Positions 4,969 through 12,639 of a DNA stretch of 17,830 nucleotides are shown here, piece by piece. Each line of letters starts with the position of its first letter. Position 1 is the stretch's first letter. The stretch lies in assembly GCA_002368865.1 (NCBI GenBank), contig DFDT01000089.1, positions 1,083 to 18,912 of the forward strand, in the 5' to 3' direction. Source of the stretch: Lachnospiraceae bacterium UBA3821 (GTDB lineage Bacteria; Bacillota; Clostridia; Lachnospirales; Lachnospiraceae). Below the pieces are notes generated by a model. It was not told the origin of the DNA. It worked only from the letters and a program-made list of their open reading frames with translations, and ran no database searches. Position numbers and translations under genes: made by a program.

Positions 4969-7900
4969 CTAATCCAAAATGCTCGCCTCAAATTTGTCCA
5001 GATTCTCATAACCGTATAATCTGGCTGTATTTTCGATGGTCTGGCGTGCGATATTGATACCGGCCTGAAGGCATCCCACCACATGCTGACCGTAGAGCTG
5101 CAGCATCTTGTCCGAATAGGTGCTGATCTCCCCTCGCAGATAGGTCTCGTAAGAAGTATCCACAATACTGTCTTCATAGGTGTGCAGGGTTCTCGCATTG
5201 CCCGCCACCTTCGGATGCTCCTCGGCAAATTCCTCCATCATGCTCATCTGCACCGCCACGATCTGATCGATGATCACTTTCTGCTGTTTGGTCAGCTCCG
5301 GGAAATTCTCCGCCATCTCGCGGAAGCGCTCCGGTGTGGTACTCTCCATCATGCGGGCATATTTTTCCGTGATCAGATTGTGTCCCCTGCGATATTCTCT
5401 GTCAAAATCATAGAAATACTGCAGCAACATCGTCCGGTTCCAGGTCAGATACTGGCTCTTGCGCATCACGGAAAAAGTGGGCCAGTCGTTCTGACAATAG
5501 GCTCTGCCGCCCTCATTTTTCACCCTGTCAAAGGCCTCAAATTCCAGCTTCACAATGCGGTCAACCAGCTGCTCATCCGTATCCCCTGCCACGGACGCCT
5601 TTATCAAAAGTTCTTCTGTGTGCATATCCAGATAGCTGTCAATGTCACTGATGATACTGCGGGCATAGAGCGCCCTCGCCAATGCCTCCCCCAGCTGTTC
5701 CATCCGCTGGGTCCCATGCGCAAGCGCCGTCCGGTCGTCCTCCTGCAGACATGCATGCACTGCGCGAAGCAATCCGGTGATTTCCGTCTGCTGCACAGCT
5801 TCTGCATTTTCCAACTCCCTGCAGCTTCTGTACAGCCATTTATCATGAGGCGGATACACATTCCGCATATGATGCATCAGCCGCATGGCATGCCCCAGCG
5901 CTTCACTGAGCATCCGATCCGCTGTCAGACGATCCCCGCGCTCCAGCATACGCTTATAATTATACTCTCCGGTCTGGGCAAACTTCGCCGCATCCTCTGC
6001 GATCTTCAGATATTGAATCCGCTCAGGATATCCCGCCTTCAGTTTTTCTCTGAACGCAGTGAAAATTCCCTCGCCGTCTGCAAAGACCTCACCGTTCACC
6101 GCTGCCGCCAGCCCATAATCTTCCACTGTCTGCCAGTTGATACTCTCATAATCTGCAGCTCCCAAAAGCCTCCGATAAAAAGCAGATATGGTCTGCACCC
6201 CAAGGCGCCCTTCTCCCTGTGCGCTCACCGTGCGCTTATATCCCTCAAACTCCGCAGGCAGTCCAGCGTACATCTCCTCCAACTGCTCTCCGATCTCCCC
6301 ATAAGTCTCTTCTGTCACCCAGATGCAGAAACCGGGACCCCAGTCATGATCCCTGGATGTCTCATCGTCATATCCAAAACAATCCGAGCCTTCCCCCACG
6401 AGTCCCACCGCGATCCGGTTCAGATAAGGTGCAAAGTCTCGCTCCAGAGCAGGTTTCCCATAGGTCTCATAATATCGTCTGCAAAGTGCCAACCCGCTGT
6501 TGTCCGATGTGTGATCCCCTGCCGGCCGCGCACTGTTCTCTGTCGGCTGCGCACTGTTTTCTGCAGATTGCACACCGTTTTCCGCCGCCTGTTTCGCCAT
6601 TGCCTCCCTGCAGCGGTCCCTGTTCTCCTTCAACCTCTCATACTGACGGTTTCTGCCCAGACTGTTCTCCACAAGTTCCATGCCTTTTGAGAACAACGCC
6701 TCCGCCTCCTCAAATCGATTAAATTCAAACCGGCACATACCCAATGCGGAAAGCGCCGCACAGTAATGGGCATCAAACAGATTCCTCTTTTCAAACAATT
6801 CGATCGCCGTCTCCGCATAAGCAGCCGCCATGCCATAGCTTTCCGCCAAAACACAGGTGTTTGCCAGATTTGCATACGTGACGGCCGTCTCAAACCCGGC
6901 CTGATTCTGCTCACAGATTGCCAGCGCCCGCTTCAGATATTTTCCGGCAGCCGCATAATCCTTTAATTCCTGGTACAGCAGGCTCATATTGTTCAGAAGC
7001 CCCGCCATCCGCATATCGTCTTCCGGCATCTTCTGTTTATAGATTTCTTCCGTTATATGATAGTAATTCATGGACTTCTGGATTTCCCCAATGGATCGGT
7101 ATCCATTCGCCGCATTTAACGTCGTCGTCGCATAGGGGATACTCCCCTCCAGTCCCAGCCGCTCCGCCGTCTGCAGCGCCTCCTCGATCACCCGGATCAA
7201 CGGTTCCCGTTCCGATGTCTGCCTGTAATATCCGATCAACTCATTCAGGATCTGCAACTGTGCCGCTCCGTCGCCATTCTGCTTCGCAGCCTCTAAAGCC
7301 TGCAGCAAAAGCTGTTCCGCTTCCTTCGCCCTGTTCTCGTCAAACAGGTCATCCACTTTCTGCAGGATTGCGGAAACATCCAATTCACCCTGTCTTTCCT
7401 CTGTCATACGCCCCTCCGTCTTGTCCGCCCCGCGGGCTGTCTCACTCTCCACAAACCATGCAAAGGTTTCCCACATTCCGTCTGCGATCGATGTATACTC
7501 CACGCCAAGCTGTCGGAGTTTTGCGTCAGAATACAGTTCACTCTCCGCCCTGGTCAATGCAAACGGCAGAGGGATCTGTCTCTCCTCCACCTCTGCCACT
7601 GTCAGCTCAACCTTTTCTATCTTCCGCTGCGTAACCTGCTCCAGACACGCCACATAGCGCGCATAATCCATGATGTCGTCGCCGCACAGATTGAAAGCCT
7701 GATGATAGGCTTCTTCTCTCCCGCAAAGCTGCAGAAGAATTCTCGCCACATCCTTCACATACACCATCTGGAAAAAACCGTCCGCATCCTTCGGATACAC
7801 GACCTGTCCCGCCCGCAGGATCCAGGTAAAAAACATACTTTCCCTGGGCGCATAATTGTCCGGTCCGTAAATGATGACCGGTCTGACCGAAGTTTCAGCA

Positions 7901-8388
7901 AACCCATACTCCTGCGCACAGGCTGTCAGTTCCTGCTCCAACGCCGCCTTCCCCAGAATATAGGCTCCGGCATCCCCGCCGAAATCCCTGGTTTCAAACG
8001 CTCCGCTCTCATCCAGTTCCGTCCCCAGACCACGCCTGTATACATCGCAGGTGCTGACAAAAATATACTGTTTGATCCGGTCTCCGAGTACCTCCGCAAT
8101 GGTACGGATATCCCCCTGCTGATACGCACAGAAATCCACCACGGCATCATATTGCTTTCCATGCTCCGCTTCCGCGCTCTGCTGCATCTTTTGATTTTCA
8201 GCCCCCAAAAGCTCCTGCAGACGCATTTTGTCGTGTCTATCTGCGTGGAGTTCCCGCACGGCATTCCCGCGCTTCCATGCAGCCTGCCTGGTCCCGCGGT
8301 TCAATATCGTAACCGTATGCACATCCGCAGCCATTTCCACGAACGCCTTACCCAGGAAATAACTGCCTCCAATCACCAAAATATCCAT
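4969..8388 (-). CDS. Epimerase-like (SDR)/TPR/DUF4037/DUF4125 multidomain protein
   Basis: A 1139-residue soluble protein. Residues 1-320 form an NAD(P)-dependent epimerase/dehydratase-type Rossmann domain: GGSYFLG nucleotide loop (7-13), VSTCDVY (111-117) and the catalytic pair in YILGK (143-147). Residues about 335-600 are TPR-like helical repeats (for example MAGLLNNMSLLYQELKDYAAAGKYLKRALAI). A low-complexity linker (about 601-630) precedes DUF4037 (about 632-920), whose GEGSDCFGYDDETSRDHDWG resembles the nucleotidyltransferase G-S..D-x-D site. DUF4125 follows to the C-terminus (KLEFEAFDRVKNEGGRA, LITEKYARMMEST, DTSYETYLRGE). I chose ATG 8388 with GGGGGA upstream; an extension to 8457 would run through a hairpin. 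DUF4037 and DUF4125 commonly occur together with TPRs in Lachnospiraceae; the SDR fusion is the odd part. Substrate unknown. One long frame with no stop argues for a real fusion. Confidence 0.85.
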   Translation of the reverse strand: MDILVIGGSYFLGKAFVEMAADVHTVTILNRGTRQAAWKRGNAVRELHADRHDKMRLQELLGAENQKMQQSAEAEHGKQYDAVVDFCAYQQGDIRTIAEVLGDRIKQYIFVSTCDVYRRGLGTELDESGAFETRDFGGDAGAYILGKAALEQELTACAQEYGFAETSVRPVIIYGPDNYAPRESMFFTWILRAGQVVYPKDADGFFQMVYVKDVARILLQLCGREEAYHQAFNLCGDDIMDYARYVACLEQVTQRKIEKVELTVAEVEERQIPLPFALTRAESELYSDAKLRQLGVEYTSIADGMWETFAWFVESETARGADKTEGRMTEERQGELDVSAILQKVDDLFDENRAKEAEQLLLQALEAAKQNGDGAAQLQILNELIGYYRQTSEREPLIRVIEEALQTAERLGLEGSIPYATTTLNAANGYRSIGEIQKSMNYYHITEEIYKQKMPEDDMRMAGLLNNMSLLYQELKDYAAAGKYLKRALAICEQNQAGFETAVTYANLANTCVLAESYGMAAAYAETAIELFEKRNLFDAHYCAALSALGMCRFEFNRFEEAEALFSKGMELVENSLGRNRQYERLKENRDRCREAMAKQAAENGVQSAENSAQPTENSARPAGDHTSDNSGLALCRRYYETYGKPALERDFAPYLNRIAVGLVGEGSDCFGYDDETSRDHDWGPGFCIWVTEETYGEIGEQLEEMYAGLPAEFEGYKRTVSAQGEGRLGVQTISAFYRRLLGAADYESINWQTVEDYGLAAAVNGEVFADGEGIFTAFREKLKAGYPERIQYLKIAEDAAKFAQTGEYNYKRMLERGDRLTADRMLSEALGHAMRLMHHMRNVYPPHDKWLYRSCRELENAEAVQQTEITGLLRAVHACLQEDDRTALAHGTQRMEQLGEALARALYARSIISDIDSYLDMHTEELLIKASVAGDTDEQLVDRIVKLEFEAFDRVKNEGGRAYCQNDWPTFSVMRKSQYLTWNRTMLLQYFYDFDREYRRGHNLITEKYARMMESTTPERFREMAENFPELTKQQKVIIDQIVAVQMSMMEEFAEEHPKVAGNARTLHTYEDSIVDTSYETYLRGEISTYSDKMLQLYGQHVVGCLQAGINIARQTIENTARLYGYENLDKFEASILD
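6521..6583 (-). repeat. Three degenerate 21-bp tandem repeats encoding an interdomain linker
   Basis: Units 6521-6541, 6542-6562 and 6563-6583 share the plus-strand pattern g-c-g-c-a-c-t-g-t-t-(c/t)-t-c and encode ENGVQSA, ENSAQPT and ENSARPA. They form the flexible linker between the TPR and DUF4037 parts. Confidence 0.7.
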
Positions 8389-8401
8389 CTTATTTTCCCC
8401 C

Positions 8402-8462
8402 AAAACATGCAAGAAAAACAAATGTCTGCTTCGCAGCCGCTTGTTTTTCTTTTGCATGTTTT
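8402..8462 (-). terminator. Long terminator-like hairpin between the anti-sigma-like gene and the multidomain gene
   Basis: Outer arms of 10 bp (8453-8462 with 8402-8411) and 10 bp (8441-8450 with 8412-8421), separated by a 2-nt bulge, surround a GC-rich core with CTGC-GAA-GCAG. The 5' arm is A-rich and the 3' arm T-rich on the minus strand, as in an intrinsic terminator, and it lies 34 nt after the upstream stop. It ends 13 nt before the next ATG, so it could also be a leader attenuator. The T-rich flanks make it roughly symmetric for both strands. Confidence 0.55.
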
Positions 8463-8496
8463 ATTGTATCATACCACAGGGGAAATCACAATCTTT

Positions 8497-9678
8497 TCAC
8501 TGGAAATACATCGACATCGGTCCGCTTTTCCCGCCCTTGGATAAATAGTCCTCCGAAACAGCCGGCACATAATAAGCTCCATACTGCTTCAGTCCGTTTG
8601 CAAGCGCCTCCGATTCAAAAATATCCTCCGGAAGCTCCACATAAAAGCGATAATAGGGCAGATAATTCTCTTCCATACGGCTGTCCCGATAAACCAGTTG
8701 TGTCATCACAACCGCAGCTTCCCCTTGCACTGGATAAGGCACCGTCGTCAGATAATCTCCCGCAAGCAGCTTCTGTCTTGCCTCCTCCTCGGTAATGATC
8801 GGATAATCACCGATTTTTTCCGCAACAGCCAACGCATCCTGTATCCGGATACTCCGCAGCTTTCCTTCATCATCCAGGTTAAAATCTGCAGAATGAAAGT
8901 AATAATTCAAAAGCTGTTGTTCCGCATCCCCGGAAGCATCATAAACTTTATAGGTTCGCTGATACCTTCCATAAATGTCCCGATCCCCCTCCAAAGCGAT
9001 CTCAGGCTGTGCAAACGCAAACAATTCGCTGTATTGCTCGATCAGATAAATTATGATCTTCCGCGCCTCTTCCTCCGTGGTCTCTTCCCCGGTAAAATGA
9101 TATTGCTCCGGCAGCTCCATACCGTCTTGAAACACTACCCCGATCGTTCCGTCTATATCCGAGTAAATCCTCACTCCGTCTTCTTCTGCATAGATCCGGT
9201 ATACTACGTGCGAAACCGTCTCCTGCCTGCGACTGTCTGTACTGATTCCCATGACTGCAGCCGCTCTTTCCAGCCGCTGCTGCATCTCTTCCGTGTCCAA
9301 TCCGACAGGTATTCCTTTTGTGCTCAGGACACAACTTTTATTTTGGTATACCGGAAGGGTGGAGAACTCATTTTGTCCCTGCGCCAGCGGATCATATCTT
9401 CCCGCGGTCAGCTCCGATGCATCCCGGTAGATCAGTCCCTCAAATCCCATGCCATCCGACAGAAATTCTCCCAGCGTCAGCATAGGCAGCTCCTCTTTCC
9501 CATACAGATGACGATACAGCATTCCGCCTCCCACAAGCATACACAATACCGCCGCGATCACACTCAGTCGTAAGATCCATTGTTTTTGCACGCTTCGGGT
9601 GTCCTGCATTTCCCACGCTTCCAGCACAAACTCCTCCTGCACATCCCCCAATATCTCACAAAAAAGCTCCGTCGTCAT
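8497..9678 (-). CDS. Single-pass membrane protein, probable anti-sigma or sensor partner of the ECF sigma factor
   Basis: This is a 393-residue protein with a short cytosolic N-terminus, one transmembrane segment at about residues 35-55 (LRLSVIAAVLCMLVGGGMLY) and a large extracytoplasmic domain of about 335 residues without recognised catalytic motifs. The N-terminal ILGDVQEEFVLEA resembles a segment found in many clostridial membrane proteins coupled to ECF sigma genes, where it is thought to contact the sigma factor. The ATG overlaps the sigma stop (ATGA, 9675-9678), so the two are made together. The topology and coupling fit an anti-sigma factor or envelope sensor, but no zinc-binding (ZAS) H-x3-C-x2-C motif is visible. 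The signal sensed is unknown. A long hairpin follows the gene. Confidence 0.75.
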   Translation of the reverse strand: MTTELFCEILGDVQEEFVLEAWEMQDTRSVQKQWILRLSVIAAVLCMLVGGGMLYRHLYGKEELPMLTLGEFLSDGMGFEGLIYRDASELTAGRYDPLAQGQNEFSTLPVYQNKSCVLSTKGIPVGLDTEEMQQRLERAAAVMGISTDSRRQETVSHVVYRIYAEEDGVRIYSDIDGTIGVVFQDGMELPEQYHFTGEETTEEEARKIIIYLIEQYSELFAFAQPEIALEGDRDIYGRYQRTYKVYDASGDAEQQLLNYYFHSADFNLDDEGKLRSIRIQDALAVAEKIGDYPIITEEEARQKLLAGDYLTTVPYPVQGEAAVVMTQLVYRDSRMEENYLPYYRFYVELPEDIFESEALANGLKQYGAYYVPAVSEDYLSKGGKSGPMSMYFQ

Positions 9679-10235
9679 AACGCAAATCCTCCCTTCTCCA
9701 GATGCCCTCGCAGTTTCTCCCGCAAACGATACAGCAGCGCAGATACCTGATTTTCATTCATCCCGAATTTCACCGCAATCTCCGCCACACTTTCAAAGTA
9801 CCAGTATCGACGTAGAAAGATGCTCCTTTTTTCTGCAGAAAGCGTACTCAAAAACGCATTGATCGCACTTATCAGTTCCCTGCGGTCTATCTCCTGCGCC
9901 ACATGGTCTGTACCGGATACCAGGTCGCCCAATTCCTCCAGCACCATCACTGCCTGCCCGCCGCCTCTTTTCTGCGCCGTATTATGGCGGTAACGGTTGA
10001 TCGCCAGATTCCTTGTGAGTTTTCCCAGAAAAGCCGCAAGCACCTGTGGCTTCTGCGGGGGCATGGAATTCCATGCCCCCAGCCAGGTATCGTTGACACA
10101 CTCTTTCGCATCCTCAGGATCCTGCAGAATATTTTGGGCGATCCTGCTGCAGTATGGTCCGTATTTTTCCGCAGTGAGCTGAATGGCCTGCTGGTCCCGC
10201 TTCCAGTATAATTTTATGATTTCAGCATCCGTCAC
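9675..10235 (-). CDS. ECF-type RNA polymerase sigma factor
   Basis: This is a 186-residue sigma-70-family factor of the extracytoplasmic function type. Region 2 spans about residues 4-85: YGPYCSRIAQNILQDPEDAKECVNDTWLGAWNSMPP is the core-binding and -10-reading part, followed by LGKLTRNLAINRYR. Region 4 spans 130-180, with the helix-turn-helix SVAEIAVKFGMNENQVSALLYRLREKL that reads the -35. Regions 1, 3 and 1.1 are absent, as expected. I chose the GTG at 10235 because AGGAGGAG lies 6 nt upstream; a longer frame reaching 10313 starts inside the promoter region. A TATAAT at 10288-10293 without a good -35 lies upstream. Overlap with the membrane protein gene indicates a sigma/anti-sigma-type pair. 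Target promoters are unknown. Confidence 0.92.
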   Translation of the reverse strand: MTDAEIIKLYWKRDQQAIQLTAEKYGPYCSRIAQNILQDPEDAKECVNDTWLGAWNSMPPQKPQVLAAFLGKLTRNLAINRYRHNTAQKRGGGQAVMVLEELGDLVSGTDHVAQEIDRRELISAINAFLSTLSAEKRSIFLRRYWYFESVAEIAVKFGMNENQVSALLYRLREKLRGHLEKGGFAL

Positions 10236-10287
10236 AATTTCTCCTCCTCTGTACTCTCTGTCCTGAGCATTGTTTTCGGTCTTCACT

Positions 10288-10293
10288 ATTATA
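10288..10293 (-). promoter_or_regulatory. Candidate -10 element of the ECF sigma operon
   Basis: A perfect TATAAT on the minus strand lies 52 nt before the GTG start. No convincing -35 is found 16-18 nt upstream (AAGATG at 17). A GGAACC, the typical ECF -35 word, occurs at 10319-10324 but is 25 nt from this -10, so autoregulation is not demonstrated. Confidence 0.35.
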
Positions 10294-10339
10294 CACAATT
10301 TTTGCGCTTCCATCTTACGGTTCCTTTTTATTTTTTTAC

Positions 10340-10370
10340 AAAAAAGAAACCCCAGCGTTTTCCGCTGAGG
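10340..10370 (-). terminator. Intrinsic terminator downstream of the TerD-like gene
   Basis: On the minus strand CCTCAGCG pairs with CGCTGGGG (8 bp, one T-G wobble) around a GAAAA loop, followed by TTTCTTTTTT. It ends the transcript of the 10524-12524 gene before the sigma operon promoter. Confidence 0.88.
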
Positions 10371-10390
10371 TCATGTCCTATCACACAAAA

Positions 10391-10491
10391 CAGGGCAGAC
10401 TATCTGATGACGTACTCTTTGCAAAATTTATCTATACCGGATCAGCAATTAAAAGGATGTCATCTTGTTTTTGCAAAGAACGTCTGCCCTG
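10391..10491. repeat. 101-nt imperfect inverted repeat / structured 3' region
   Basis: The 10-bp ends CAGGGCAGAC (10391-10400) and GTCTGCCCTG (10482-10491) are perfectly complementary. Inside them CTTTGCAAAA (10417-10426) and TTTTGCAAAG (10469-10478) form a second perfect 10-bp stem. GATGAC (10406-10411) and GTCATC (10459-10464) could pair alternatively. The element lies between the stop of the 666-residue protein (10524) and its terminator. It could be a structured 3' UTR, a small RNA, or a MITE-like palindromic element. No target-site duplication is evident. Confidence 0.65.
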
Positions 10492-10523
10492 CTATTATGC
10501 TTTTTTATGTTGCGCTGAACGTT

Positions 10524-12524
10524 TTATACATCCAGCCAATAGTTGTGCTCGACCATATTAACCGTGCCCTCTTTTCGTTCCACACTCAGGACCAGATCCG
10601 CCTGTTCCTTTTCAGTGACAATTTCCGCCTCCTGCGCCTTGAGCAGAATACGCAGATACGCTCCTAGCCCGAAGGTCGTGGGGTTGTATTCGTTTGCCCG
10701 GAGATACCGGTTAAATTCACCGACAAACACAAGCACCCTTTTCCTCACATCCAAAAAGCCATAAGCGATGTCACGCGTGTCGGCACCCGTCAGATCATGG
10801 GAATAGAAACAATTCTGCGGCTGGTAAAGCGCCACCTCTTCCCCCAACTCATTCACTGCCATCAGACCACAGAAACAGGTCTGTATGTCATTGAACCTGC
10901 AGCCGTTGGAGTGATAGTCATGAATATTGAATGTGACATAATCCGGCGCCTTGGGATTATTCAGATCCACATCAATGTACTCTGCTGCGTCCGAGTGCGT
11001 AATATCCCCGGAGGTTGCCACACCCATAGTATTGTAATCACCGTTCCAGCCCACATGTGCAAATCCGGTGTCATACCGATAAAGCTCTGCATGCAAATCC
11101 ACATCCACACGCTCCTTATCGTTCCAGTATGTGAAGAAACGAATATGTCTCGTCCCATCCGGAATCCGGTATGCCATGCCGGACTTCAGATAGCCGGTCA
11201 GCGGACTTTTCGTATTCCCCATGAGGATGGAGTCCTCCAGCGAAATATCACCGCAATCCAGATAGATCTTCTTCCCCTTCAGTTCTGTAGTGACAGAACG
11301 CAGCTTTGCCGCAAGCAGCTCGTAGCACACACGGAAGACACCCTGCGCCTCCGCTTTACCGGAAGGTCTCCCAAACTGCACCAGCACGCTGTTTAAGGTC
11401 TGGATACTCAGCTTCTCCGCTCCGGAAAGCAACGCCTCCGAAATCGCTGCTTCCGTATACCCCTGCCGCAAAAGCCATGCCAGCCAGCGCAGCATCTGCC
11501 CGGGTCTCTTGGCAATAAACGCCAGCGCGGAATCTTTATCTCCTTTCAGCAAAAACTTCGCCTGGCTCTCCCAGGATTTTAATTCTCCGCTCCGAAGCGC
11601 ACGCACAGCCTCCCTGCATTCCGCGTTCCCGGAAAACTGATTGTAACTCAAAAATTCCAGCACCCGGATGATCCGCTGGGCCTTTCTCTGGCTCAGCACC
11701 AGATTGGTTCTGAAATCCGCGATCGGATAACTCTCCAAAAGCTTCACCAGACGCTTTTTCTGGGAAGTGGTAAAATGATAATCACAGCGCGTCAACACGT
11801 AATCCGTGCACTTCCAGACATCCCCCGTATGCTGGCAGACCACGCGCATACTCTCTCTGAACGTATCCGCATCCATCTGCTCAAATGCGATGCAAAATAA
11901 TTCCAGAAGATTTTGCTTGAACGGAATCTTCATGGAGGAGATCGACAGGAAATCTCCTGACGCTTCCAATCCCAGCAGACTCTCCCGCACATGCAGTTTC
12001 TCTTCGTCTGTCATGCGTTCTTTCCGGGAGAGAATTCTGCGCAGACAGTATGCATACTTCTGGCTGTCCGGCACCAGTTCCAATGTCTTGTATTGGAGCA
12101 GAGTCTTGTCTTTCTTACCCTTTTCCTTTTCCGCCTTGCCGGCTTCGGTCTCGTCCGGCAGCCAGCCCCGGCGCACTTTCACGCCGAAGAGCTCCTCCAT
12201 TCCATAGGTGCTGAAATAATGCACCATCTGATGGAAACGAAAAGTCGCCTCATCCATGTCCATGACCTGCTTGGGGAAATTCGGATACATGGGGGCCGCC
12301 TTGACCAGATGTACTAACGGTGCGATCCGGTCACAAATTCCCGTGAGGGATGCAGACTTTGCCAGAGCCACCGTATCCTTTGCCGTCATGGTATAGCCCA
12401 GAGACTTCAGATTCTCATTGGCGGTGACCGCAAGCGCCAGCGTTTCATCCGTCAGTTTTGAATCCACCGGATCTTCTATTGTCACACACCGAAACGCCCG
12501 AAATAAATAGGTTTCGAAATTCAT
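10524..12524 (-). CDS. Large protein with TerD-like C-terminal region, function unknown
   Basis: This is a 666-residue soluble protein. The first ~400 residues are mostly helical with no recognised domain; a lysine- and glutamate-rich patch (AGKAEKEKGKKDK) lies near residues 130-145. The last ~250 residues look like a beta-rich domain with RVDVDLHAELYRYD, GWNGDYN, SGDIT and AAEYIDVDL, which recalls TerD-type domains and the C-terminal part of the MXAN_6230/SCO0854 family (large proteins with a similar D-x-D-L-x-A .. W .. S-G-D layout); no RING-type cysteine cluster is visible here. The ATG at 12524 follows an ideal AGGAGGTGA with 7-nt spacing; an in-frame codon at 12566 lies ahead of that RBS. 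The gene is monocistronic, with a strong terminator. Cellular role is not known; TerD relatives bind Ca2+ and act in stress or phage response, but the family assignment is tentative. Confidence 0.6.
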   Translation of the reverse strand: MNFETYLFRAFRCVTIEDPVDSKLTDETLALAVTANENLKSLGYTMTAKDTVALAKSASLTGICDRIAPLVHLVKAAPMYPNFPKQVMDMDEATFRFHQMVHYFSTYGMEELFGVKVRRGWLPDETEAGKAEKEKGKKDKTLLQYKTLELVPDSQKYAYCLRRILSRKERMTDEEKLHVRESLLGLEASGDFLSISSMKIPFKQNLLELFCIAFEQMDADTFRESMRVVCQHTGDVWKCTDYVLTRCDYHFTTSQKKRLVKLLESYPIADFRTNLVLSQRKAQRIIRVLEFLSYNQFSGNAECREAVRALRSGELKSWESQAKFLLKGDKDSALAFIAKRPGQMLRWLAWLLRQGYTEAAISEALLSGAEKLSIQTLNSVLVQFGRPSGKAEAQGVFRVCYELLAAKLRSVTTELKGKKIYLDCGDISLEDSILMGNTKSPLTGYLKSGMAYRIPDGTRHIRFFTYWNDKERVDVDLHAELYRYDTGFAHVGWNGDYNTMGVATSGDITHSDAAEYIDVDLNNPKAPDYVTFNIHDYHSNGCRFNDIQTCFCGLMAVNELGEEVALYQPQNCFYSHDLTGADTRDIAYGFLDVRKRVLVFVGEFNRYLRANEYNPTTFGLGAYLRILLKAQEAEIVTEKEQADLVLSVERKEGTVNMVEHNYWLDV

Positions 12525-12639
12525 ACCTGCGTCACCTCCTGTTCTGCATGATCGCGCATCACTCATTGCTTCGTTCTGGAATCACTTTACCAGTTTTTTC
12601 GGCCGTTGTATATAAACCTGTAGTATAAGTTTTGGGATG

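Noticed and set aside
5083..6690. 535-codon open frame on the plus strand opposite the multidomain protein
   Set aside because: It mirrors the codon pattern of the real minus-strand gene, is rich in His, Leu, Pro and Ser as antisense shadows are, and has no domain or RBS support.
6918..7634. 238-codon plus-strand open frame
   Set aside because: Proline- and serine-rich low-quality protein lying wholly antisense to a confident gene.
8389..8457. 23-residue N-terminal extension of the multidomain protein
   Set aside because: It would be translated from inside the long hairpin; a GGGGGA site and the Rossmann strand MDILVIGG fit the ATG at 8388.
10236..10313. 26-residue N-terminal extension of the ECF sigma factor
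   Set aside because: It spans the TATAAT and the AGGAGGAG site; region 2 begins normally from the GTG at 10235.
10319..10324. GGAACC as an ECF -35 element giving sigma autoregulation
   Set aside because: No matching -10 at 16-17 nt; the nearest TATAAT is 25 nt away.
10302..10667. Plus-strand open frames covering the sigma/TerD-like intergenic region
   Set aside because: They read through a terminator and an inverted repeat, with no RBS and no recognisable protein.
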